Assembly (NCBI GenBank): GCA_034189725.1
Contig: JAXHUK010000072.1
Span: 1 to 21,596 of the forward strand
Source of the DNA: JAXHUK01 sp034189725
GTDB lineage: Bacteria > Chloroflexota > Dehalococcoidia > SZUA-161
Direction: 5' to 3'
DNA: 21,596 nt
How positions within the stretch are numbered: position 1 is the stretch's first letter; every line of letters starts with the position of its first letter. Shown here piece after piece: positions 1 through 6,442 of this stretch. The translations under genes and the position numbers were made by a program. Under the pieces are notes generated by a model, which saw only the letters and a program-made list of their open reading frames with translations, ran no database searches and was not told the DNA's origin.

Positions 1-1370
1 ACAAGAGCGGCAACTGCATACCAGTTACCGATGCCGGAGATCAAGATCACGATTGCTATAATGAAAGCAATAGTAAATGGATAGAGGAAGTTTCTCTTTA
101 TCGAACTCCATGAGGTTCTTCTCCATCCCAGCAGAGGGCAGATCCCCATAAAGAATACCAGAATAAGGAGAGCAATTCCGCCTGTCCAATCAAACAGGCT
201 CCGTTCTATTGCGATAAGCCCCCCGCTTACTAGTTCGTATAGTTTTGGGAATACAGTCAAACTGACAACAATTCCTACGATGATAACAAAGATAATATTA
301 GCCAGAAGGAATGAACCCTCCCGGGAAATAAGCGTTGCGGGTTTCTCAGATGCTTCTAATTCCCTTCGTCGAATGAAAAGAAAGGCCAGAGATGCTATCA
401 GAGAAAGCAGGATAAAGGCAAAAATGTAAGGGACAAATGGTGATCCCTGAAAGCCGTGTAGTTCCGAGGCAATTCCGCCATGGGTGATAAAAGGGCTGAG
501 AAGGACAAAAATGAATGTGAATATGATGAGAGCGAAGCTCCAGGTCTGGAGATAGTCTCGCTTTCTGAGCATTGCCATAGTGTGAAGGAATGCAGTGCCG
601 AGTAACCAGGGCATCAGTCCTGCGTTCTCCACGGGATCCCATGCCCAGTATCCTCCCCATCCCAATTCTTCGTAGGCCCACCAGGCGCCTATCAGGTTCC
701 CCAACCCCAGTGTACACCACGCGAATAGCGTCCAGCGTCGTATACCTCGAATCCACTCAGAGCTGGGACTACGTGATATCAGTGCTCCCATAACAAAGGC
801 GAACACAACCATGAAGCCGGCGAAACCAATGTATAACAGTGGTGGGTGGATAAGCATGCCGAAGTTCTGGAGTAGGGGATTTAATCCGTATCCATCTGCT
901 GGGGGAAAGGGGTTTTGCATAAATATATTTGCCCTGAGCGCAACCATTGATAGAAAGAACGCCTGTATCCCAGCTAGAATTGCAATTGTATAGGGCATTA
1001 TTTGTCTGTACGTATTGAATTTCTGGAGCGTCATCACGGCAGTGAATAATGAAATAAGCCAACCCCAGAAGAATAGTGACCCCGTTTTATCGGCATATAA
1101 CGCGCAGAGTGCGTAAAGGGGCGGAAGGTCTGTACTGGCATGTAGTTCTACAATACGGAAGCTGAAATCCTTGGAAAGGAATGCGTAGAGAATGATTGCC
1201 ATAGCCAGGGTGTGTAAGGCGAAGATCACAAACATGCCATTACGGGCGCTTGTTACCAGATTGAGCGATCTCAGACGAGCTCCGAGTAGTGGGGCTACAA
1301 CGGAGTATACTGCTACTATGAAGGCTATTATGAGGGAAATATGCCCTAGATCTGATAAATGCAAATTCAA
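1..1370 (-). CDS. ccmF: Cytochrome c maturation protein CcmF (partial, 3' end off the left edge)
   Basis: Membrane heme lyase component of cytochrome c maturation System I, which takes heme from CcmE and attaches it to apocytochrome CXXCH motifs outside the membrane. Reading the minus strand gives about 456 residues of a very hydrophobic polytopic protein. It contains the CcmF/CcsA tryptophan-rich heme-handling signature WGGYWAWDPVENAGLMPWL. Family histidines are visible in MLIHPPLLYIGF, in GTAFLHT just after the signature, and in ELHGF. The region that usually reads TRSG...VHAF reads THGG...LHGF here. The start is a TTG at 1370-1368 that overlaps the ccmE stop codon; an in-frame stop two codons upstream excludes an earlier start, and the next in-frame ATG is about 47 codons in. 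The coding sequence is open to base 1. Overlap with ccmE implies translational coupling. Family assignment is secure; the start is likely. Confidence 0.93.
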   Translation of the reverse strand, partial: MNLHLSDLGHISLIIAFIVAVYSVVAPLLGARLRSLNLVTSARNGMFVIFALHTLAMAIILYAFLSKDFSFRIVELHASTDLPPLYALCALYADKTGSLFFWGWLISLFTAVMTLQKFNTYRQIMPYTIAILAGIQAFFLSMVALRANIFMQNPFPPADGYGLNPLLQNFGMLIHPPLLYIGFAGFMVVFAFVMGALISRSPSSEWIRGIRRWTLFAWCTLGLGNLIGAWWAYEELGWGGYWAWDPVENAGLMPWLLGTAFLHTMAMLRKRDYLQTWSFALIIFTFIFVLLSPFITHGGIASELHGFQGSPFVPYIFAFILLSLIASLAFLFIRRRELEASEKPATLISREGSFLLANIIFVIIVGIVVSLTVFPKLYELVSGGLIAIERSLFDWTGGIALLILVFFMGICPLLGWRRTSWSSIKRNFLYPFTIAFIIAIVILISGIGNWYAVAAL

Positions 1371-1750
1371 TCCTCAGGTTGATATTTGGAGGGGCACTGC
1401 ATCAGTATGGTACTCGCTCTGAATACGTTATCTGTGTGGTACTTACCTTCGACCAGGACGTCGGCTCCGGGGCCGAAACCATTCGGTATGGTGTTATTGT
1501 AGATTACTGGTAATGTAGCATTGCCTTCTTCAATACTGAATCTAAGCTCGAGCTCTTCTGCATTCCAATCAATAGAATCATCGACAACCTTTCCGATCAC
1601 GCGGATTGTCGAGTCGTACACATCGGAATCTCTCTGGATAAGCTCACCTACGGTAACATAGTAGGTCACTGAGTTACCGAAGCTTGTGTAGATCAAGAAG
1701 CCCAGGGCAATGCAAATAATGATTATACCGATCAATAGCCACTTTCTCAT
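1367..1750 (-). CDS. ccmE: Heme chaperone CcmE, CxxxY type
   Basis: Periplasmic or extracytoplasmic heme chaperone that covalently carries heme from CcmC to CcmF. The product has 127 residues: an N-terminal membrane anchor (about residues 4-24) followed by an OB-fold domain with family landmarks (TVGEL near 32-36, IRVIGKVVDDS near 49-59, VLVEGKY near 98-104). Classical CcmE binds heme through a histidine in an HxxxY motif. Here the equivalent position reads CPSKY, a CxxxY motif, with no histidine there. CxxxY CcmE is known from archaea and some anaerobic bacteria such as Desulfovibrio, where the variant pathway has been called System I*. The gene is the first of a minus-strand unit with ccmF and is divergent from the cytochrome gene at 2188. 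A 127-residue length is slightly short for the family but complete. Confidence 0.92.
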   Translation of the reverse strand: MRKWLLIGIIIICIALGFLIYTSFGNSVTYYVTVGELIQRDSDVYDSTIRVIGKVVDDSIDWNAEELELRFSIEEGNATLPVIYNNTIPNGFGPGADVLVEGKYHTDNVFRASTILMQCPSKYQPED

Positions 1751-2187
1751 TGCCTTTTCTCCTGTTGCACTACTTCACTCTCTAGAGGTCATTTGAGCAG
1801 TTCCCCGGCGGATTTTTTGTTAGAGCAACTATCACCACTGCGGATTAATTTACTGTTCGGTGCCTCTGTGGGGGAATACTGATTTTTTGAATGTCTATAT
1901 TACTAGTTTAACCTACTTTTGCCCCAACATACAAGATTTGTGTCACATACTCTGAAACAAAGTGCTATTTGAGGTAACTATAGGCAATTTCATTACACAG
2001 GAATAGAACTAACGTAATCCCGGATAGAGTACCTTAGCAAGTTTAAAAAGGTACACACGCTGGATTGTTAGCGGTCGGCACTTGGAACAAAATAGTAAAT
2101 CGAGGCTTGAAATTATCGGGTCGCACAATAGTAAAAAATAGGGCGGTTTTGGAGGAAGGGCCTGTTAGGATGATGGTTGGTGAGATA
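1751..2187. promoter_or_regulatory. Divergent intergenic region between ccmE and the first cytochrome gene
   Basis: 437 bases with no supported gene. It must hold the promoters of the minus-strand ccmE-ccmF unit and of the plus-strand cytochrome gene. An open frame from 2065 runs into the cytochrome but lacks a credible start context and would bury the signal peptide. Visible elements are GGTAACTATAGG at 1973-1984, similar to GGTAACTATTAGG at 13748-13760 before another cytochrome gene, and the perfect 7-bp inverted repeat GTACCTT/AAGGTAC described separately. I do not assign -10 or -35 boxes. Confidence 0.55.
2029..2054. repeat. Inverted repeat upstream of the first cytochrome gene
   Basis: GTACCTT at 2029-2035 and AAGGTAC at 2048-2054 are perfect 7-base inverted arms with a 12-base spacer, about 135 bases before the cytochrome start. 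It could be an operator or a leader hairpin. A 7-bp match can arise by chance in AT-rich intergenic DNA, so the call is modest. Confidence 0.35.
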
Positions 2188-3132
2188 ATGAATAAGAGAT
2201 TATCAGTACTTATTAGTTCAATAATAGCGGTTGGATGTATAGCACTATTGGTTGGTAGCGGGGCAGTTCTGGCTGATAACGGATTGCATGATCAGGAAAG
2301 CCTGACAGAGGCAGATGTTTGTGCTGGTTGCCATAGAGCTCATACCGCAAAATCATTGAAGCTGCTGAGTGCAGAATCGGAGCCGCAGTTATTTTGCTTT
2401 GTTTGCCATGATGGTAGTGGCGCTGAGACCGATGTCGTTAACGGAGAGCTTGTTGGGGATTCCTATGGCACTATGGGAGCAGGATTGAGGGGGGGTGGTT
2501 TCTCTAAAGCAAAGATGGATATCGATCACGACGGCGTTATAGAGAGCGGTAATGTGACATCAACTCACGCTGCTGATGGTGTCACCCAGGGCATGATGTG
2601 GGGCAGTGGCTCAATTAACTCGGAAGAAGACTACGGGGTTCTCACTGCGCTGGCTTGTGAGGATTGTCATAATCCTCATGGAAATGGTAACTACCGAATC
2701 CTTAGAGGCCGTCCGAGTGTAATGGAAGAAAGAGAAACTGCGTCGCCGGTGGATGTGCCTGACGAAGTGGGAGCTATAACGTATGAAATAACGTATACAC
2801 CATCTAATTACAGGGATTTGTCTTACGTCCCCGCCGAGTTGGACGAATGGTGTGCACAATGCCACACGAGGTACAATGCCCCGGCGAATTCAGGGCACCA
2901 GGATTCAGGAGACATGGTATTTGCCTACAGGCACGCAACAGAGACCATTGGCGGAGGGTGTCTTGCCTGCCATGTATCTCATGGCACTTCAGCGGCGATG
3001 GGCACGTATTCCAGCGCTATGCTGTATCCTGACCCAAATCAGGGCGCTGAGGGGAGTGCGCTCCTTGCGCTCAATAACCGTGCGGTCTGTCTGGCGCAGT
3101 GCCATAGTGCCGCTACTCTCAGTGAGGATTAG
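2188..3132 (+). CDS. Secreted multiheme c-type cytochrome, short form (5 CXXCH + 1 CX3CH)
   Basis: Predicted exported electron carrier. From the ATG at 2188 the product has 314 residues: a signal peptide (MNKR, hydrophobic core, VLA before DN at about 29/30) and heme motifs at residues 45, 70, 157, 222, 258 (CXXCH) and 301 (CLAQCH, CX3CH). Between hemes 2 and 3 lies an EF-hand-like loop, DIDHDGVIESG. This is the same N-terminal module as in the proteins at 13781, 18416 and 20945, sharing DGSGAETDVVNGEL, NPHGNGNYRILRG, WCAQCHTRY and HGTSA-MGTYS. It ends eight residues after heme 6, so it lacks all downstream hemes of its paralogs. The start was chosen because it gives a proper signal peptide and has GGTGAG just upstream; an in-frame ATG at 2170 behind GGAGG and a longer frame from 2065 are less likely. 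Electron partners are unknown. Confidence 0.9.
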   Translation: MNKRLSVLISSIIAVGCIALLVGSGAVLADNGLHDQESLTEADVCAGCHRAHTAKSLKLLSAESEPQLFCFVCHDGSGAETDVVNGELVGDSYGTMGAGLRGGGFSKAKMDIDHDGVIESGNVTSTHAADGVTQGMMWGSGSINSEEDYGVLTALACEDCHNPHGNGNYRILRGRPSVMEERETASPVDVPDEVGAITYEITYTPSNYRDLSYVPAELDEWCAQCHTRYNAPANSGHQDSGDMVFAYRHATETIGGGCLACHVSHGTSAAMGTYSSAMLYPDPNQGAEGSALLALNNRAVCLAQCHSAATLSED

Positions 3133-3467
3133 CAGGACTGCTGAACTCCTCGATCCAGTGTATTCCCCAGTTCCATAATTTAAAAGATCCCCTTTTATTC
3201 ATTCACCACTACTCCAAATTCTATGGCTGTAATACGATTTATTTCTATGGGATATACGTTACAGCTGGAATTTGGAATAAGGTAGAGTACCCATTTCCTG
3301 TAGAGAGTTAACCCACTATTCGCCAGTATTTTTGTGGTGTACTCCTACTTGTTTTTGGGTATTTGTACTATTGTGTCTGCACGGTCGATGTGCTAATCTT
3401 TTAGTGTAGATTTCTATAGATTTTTTTAGTTTTGGCTATATTTGGATGTAGCAGATATGAAGCTGAA
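3133..3467. other. Intergenic region upstream of the regulator and heme operon
   Basis: 335 AT-rich bases without a supported gene. It contains the end of the first cytochrome transcript, a long imperfect hairpin (3214-3275), and presumably the promoter of the regulator-heme operon, which I cannot place by eye. A weak 6-bp stem, TAAAAG/CTTTTA at 3181-3197, lies just after the cytochrome gene. Confidence 0.5.
3214..3275. repeat. Long imperfect inverted repeat (hairpin)
   Basis: The left arm at 3214-3232 reads CCAAATTC then GCTGTAA. The right arm at 3258-3275 reads TTACAGC then GAATTTGG, its inverted counterpart. Each arm has two matching blocks (8 and 7 bases) separated by a short mismatched or bulged stretch, with about 25 bases of loop. 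No T-run follows, so it is not a classic intrinsic terminator. It may be a transcript-end structure, an operator or a small palindromic repeat. Confidence 0.55.
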
Positions 3468-4154
3468 ATGAGTGTTGAAAAAATACTGTACAAACAGGGT
3501 AAAATTCAGCGCCCTCTGCTCACAATAGGACAAGCGAGCAAAATGCTTGGAGTCAGTGAGGCGACTTTGCGTCAGTGGACGGACGAAGGAAAGATAAAGG
3601 CATTTATAACACCGGGTGGACATCGACGCTATGCTGAGTCAGAGGTACGCAATCTTATAGGGGCACAAACCCGGGTACGCGGGATAAAGGATCTGGTTGC
3701 TCGAATAGAGCTTACTCCTGCTATTGAGAGGGAGCTGGCGCATACTCGTTTTGCCGATACGGTTTGGTATAACAAGCTTGACGAGGATTCCAGGAATTAT
3801 CTTGGAGAATTGGGAAAGCGAATTTATCGTCTGGTTATTCTGTATATCACCAAGCAGAAGAAGAGAGATGAAACCATGCAACTTGCTCGTGATGTCGGAA
3901 GTGCTTTTGGCATCTACCTCGCAGAGAAAGGGCTTTCGATTACTGATGCAATGGAAGCTTTTCTACTGCACCGGGCACCGTTGGTCAATGCTGCCACTGA
4001 TCTTATGAGGAAAAGAGAGGTGCTGAACGAACGTGCTGCAGATGCTATACCATTAGTAACCCAGATCACTGACGAGGCCCTGCTTGCGCTGGTGGGGACA
4101 TTTCAGAATTATCAAAATGGAGATTCAGAGAGGGATCGAGGTGAGACGAAATGA
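3468..4154 (+). CDS. MerR/excisionase-type HTH regulator with a C-terminal all-helical domain
   Basis: Predicted DNA-binding regulator of the heme operon it heads. From the ATG at 3468 the product has 228 residues. Residues about 17-65 form a MerR/excisionase-type winged HTH: LLTIGQASKMLGVSEATLRQ, then GKIKAF and TPGGHRRY, the wing motif of this class. The remaining ~160 residues look entirely helical, with LARDVGSAFGIYLAEKGLS followed by ITDAMEAFLLHR. This recalls the helical N-terminal domains of RsbR-type proteins and related sensor kinases; that resemblance is by eye only. The stop codon overlaps the ahbC start (ATGA, 4151-4154), so regulator and enzymes are translationally coupled. A TTG at 3432 would add 12 unconvincing residues. 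Ligand and target sites are unknown; a tetrapyrrole, iron or redox signal is a reasonable guess. Confidence 0.82.
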   Translation: MSVEKILYKQGKIQRPLLTIGQASKMLGVSEATLRQWTDEGKIKAFITPGGHRRYAESEVRNLIGAQTRVRGIKDLVARIELTPAIERELAHTRFADTVWYNKLDEDSRNYLGELGKRIYRLVILYITKQKKRDETMQLARDVGSAFGIYLAEKGLSITDAMEAFLLHRAPLVNAATDLMRKREVLNERAADAIPLVTQITDEALLALVGTFQNYQNGDSERDRGETK

Positions 4155-5320
4155 TTTCAGTTTCAAGGTTGCTTTGTGACGAAATTGGGCCAGGCGACTA
4201 TCTGCGCTATGGTAAAGAGGGAGCCCATTCGTCCATGGTGGGGCAGAAGCCTATTGTCGTCTGGAATTACACAAAAAGGTGCAATTTGCGTTGTGTTCAT
4301 TGCTATGCTGATGCCTATGTTCAAGGCACAGACGTAGAAATGAGCACTGAAGAGGGCAGGGTTTTTATTCAGCGGCTGGCAGACTTCGGAGTGCCTGTGG
4401 TGTTATTTTCGGGGGGGGAACCAGTAATGCGCAGTGACTTTCTGGAGCTTTCGAGGATTGCTACCGAGGCAGGTATCGGTGTGGTGGTTTCAACTAATGG
4501 GACATTAATAACTCAAGAAATAGCTCGTGAGATGCGTGATATCGGTTTCCGTGAGGTGGGGATTAGCCTCGATGGCGTTGGTGAAGCGAACGATTCGTTT
4601 AGAGGGAAAGCTGGCGCCTATGAGGCAGCGCTGCGCGGAATCCGTAATTGTATTTCAGTAGGACAGAGGGTATCACTAAGGATGACAGTTACCCGGGCGA
4701 ACTATGAGGAGGTGCCAGCTATATTCGACCTGGTGGAGCGAGAGAATGTAGACCGTCTCTGTTTCTATCATCTGGCGTACGCCGGGCGCGGAAACGATCT
4801 GCGGGAAAGCGATCTTGACCACTCGGCAACAAGAGCGGTTGTTGATCTTATCTGCGAACGGACCATTGATCTCTATAACAGGGGGTTTCGTAAGGAAGTC
4901 CTTTTAGTAGGAAACCATGCTGATGGAGTATATCTTTACCTCAAGCTAAAGGAACAAGATTCAGAGCGTGCAGAGCATGCACTGTCTCTGCTGCGGAAGA
5001 ATGGTGGGAACAACTCCGGTATTCTCATAGGGGCTGTGGATGAAGTGGGCAATGTCCATCCCGATCAGTTTTGGAGGAATGTAACGCTGGGTAATGTGAG
5101 GGAACGAGGATTCGGTGACATATGGATGGATATTTCAAATCCACTGATGCGGGGTCTCAAAGACCGTAAGGCACTACTTAAAGGGAGGTGTGCTCGGTGT
5201 AGCCATCTGGATATCTGCAATGGTAACCTCAGAGCGCGAGCTGAGGCTGTTTACGATGATATCTGGCAGGAAGACCCGGCGTGCTATCTAACTGATGATG
5301 AGATTGGGCTTGCCCGATGA
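4151..5320 (+). CDS. ahbC: Radical SAM 12,18-didecarboxysiroheme deacetylase AhbC
   Basis: Penultimate enzyme of the siroheme-dependent heme pathway. It removes the two acetate side chains of 12,18-didecarboxysiroheme to give iron-coproporphyrin III, using S-adenosylmethionine and iron-sulfur clusters in the cytosol. The protein has 389 residues and starts MISVSRLLCDEIGPGDYLRYG, typical of AhbC and NirJ relatives. The radical SAM cluster motif CNLRCVHC has cysteines at 44, 48 and 51; FSGGEPVMR and STNGT follow as in the family. A C-terminal cysteine set (CARCSHLDIC and a later PACYL) would bind an auxiliary cluster. It overlaps the regulator upstream and ahbD downstream by four bases each. 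NirJ of heme d1 synthesis is the nearest alternative, but the adjacent AhbD and absence of nirS/nirF-type genes favour AhbC. Confidence 0.9.
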   Translation: MISVSRLLCDEIGPGDYLRYGKEGAHSSMVGQKPIVVWNYTKRCNLRCVHCYADAYVQGTDVEMSTEEGRVFIQRLADFGVPVVLFSGGEPVMRSDFLELSRIATEAGIGVVVSTNGTLITQEIAREMRDIGFREVGISLDGVGEANDSFRGKAGAYEAALRGIRNCISVGQRVSLRMTVTRANYEEVPAIFDLVERENVDRLCFYHLAYAGRGNDLRESDLDHSATRAVVDLICERTIDLYNRGFRKEVLLVGNHADGVYLYLKLKEQDSERAEHALSLLRKNGGNNSGILIGAVDEVGNVHPDQFWRNVTLGNVRERGFGDIWMDISNPLMRGLKDRKALLKGRCARCSHLDICNGNLRARAEAVYDDIWQEDPACYLTDDEIGLAR

Positions 5321-6426
5321 ACGAGTTGGATGGTAAAAATACACTCACTCCGCACCTGCAACTTGTAGCCTGGGAGATAACCAGGAGGTGTAACCTCTTT
5401 TGTGCACACTGCCGGGCGGCGGCACAGGATGAAGCATACGAAGGCGAACTCTCCACTGAGGACTGCTATAGAACAATAGACAGTATTCTGGAGGTGAGTA
5501 AGCCTATTTTAATACTTACTGGTGGGGAACCTCTACTTCGCCCCGATATATTCGATATCGGCAGGTATGCTGCGGAGCGAGGACTTCGTGTGGTACTTGG
5601 CACCAATGGCACTGTTATTACTCGCGAGATGGCTGCTGCGTTGAAGGACGTACCGGTTTCACGTGTTGGAGTCAGCATTGACTTCCCTACACCTGAATTG
5701 CAGGATGAGTTCCGCGGCAAGCCTGGCGCTTTCGAAGAAGCTGTGGCAGGTATCAGAGCAGCACGTGATGCAGGGATCGGGGTTCAGATAAATAGCACCA
5801 TTACCAGGATGAACGCATCCTATCTGGATGATTTGCTTAATCTCGCCCTGGAGTTAAATGCTGAGGCATTCCACCCGTTTATGTTGGTCCCTACTGGTCG
5901 AGGAAAAAACCTGGCCGAGGTCGAACTTCCCCCCGAAGAGTATGAGAGGATACTCAATTGGATCTACGACAAGCAAGTGGAGCTGGGCGACCGTATATTT
6001 TTCAAGCCTACAGATGCTCCTCACTACATACGGGTAAGCCTCCAGCGGAGAAAGCAGGAATCAAAGTCAGGCCAGGAGTCCCATGGTTGTAGTGGGCATC
6101 CTTCGGCAATGAATTCCATTACTAGAGGTTGTCTCGCTGGCGTGGGTTTTTGTTTCATATCGCACACCGGACGTGTGCAGGGGTGCGGCTATCTTGATGT
6201 GGAAGCAGGTAATATCAAGGAAGAGAGCTTTTCCACAATCTGGGCGAATTCCCCCCTCTTCCAAGCATTGCGAGACCTTTCTCAACTCAAGGGCAAGTGT
6301 GGGGCATGTGAGTACAAAAAGCTCTGTGGTGGCTGCCGTGCGAGGGCATATGAGGCCACCGGTGATTGTCTGGAGTCGGAACCGTATTGCGTTTATGAGC
6401 CGGTTCATCACATAACTACAGGTTAG
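5317..6426 (+). CDS. ahbD: Radical SAM heme synthase AhbD (Fe-coproporphyrin III decarboxylase)
   Basis: Last enzyme of the siroheme-dependent route. It oxidatively decarboxylates two propionates of iron-coproporphyrin III to the vinyls of heme b, without oxygen. The protein has 369 residues. The radical SAM motif CNLFCAHC has cysteines at 25, 29 and 32, followed by ILTGGEPLLRPDIFDI, closely matching AhbD. The C-terminal half has the family cysteines in GCLAGVGFCFISHTGRVQ, GCGYLD and the SPASM-like CGACEYKKLCGGCRARAYEA. The start ATG overlaps the ahbC stop (ATGA, 5317-5320), and the gene ends 16 bases before the next one. Identification is firm from motifs and context. Confidence 0.92.
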   Translation: MNELDGKNTLTPHLQLVAWEITRRCNLFCAHCRAAAQDEAYEGELSTEDCYRTIDSILEVSKPILILTGGEPLLRPDIFDIGRYAAERGLRVVLGTNGTVITREMAAALKDVPVSRVGVSIDFPTPELQDEFRGKPGAFEEAVAGIRAARDAGIGVQINSTITRMNASYLDDLLNLALELNAEAFHPFMLVPTGRGKNLAEVELPPEEYERILNWIYDKQVELGDRIFFKPTDAPHYIRVSLQRRKQESKSGQESHGCSGHPSAMNSITRGCLAGVGFCFISHTGRVQGCGYLDVEAGNIKEESFSTIWANSPLFQALRDLSQLKGKCGACEYKKLCGGCRARAYEATGDCLESEPYCVYEPVHHITTG

Positions 6427-6442
6427 AATAAAGGGCCTTACT

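Noticed and set aside
346..1062. Open frames on both strands inside the left-edge region (for example minus-strand frames at 346-756 and 769-1062)
   Set aside because: They are out of frame with the continuous CcmF reading frame, which has clear family motifs; they show no protein-like features.
2065..2187. Longer N terminus for the first cytochrome, starting at 2065
   Set aside because: It would add 41 residues before a complete signal peptide and starts without a supported ribosome site; the ATG at 2188 explains the export signal.
4151..6426. The two radical SAM genes as NirJ-type heme d1 enzymes or peptide-modifying (SPASM) enzymes
   Set aside because: Both match AhbC and AhbD along their length, and the neighbours supply the siroheme route to heme; no nirS, nirF or peptide precursor is seen.
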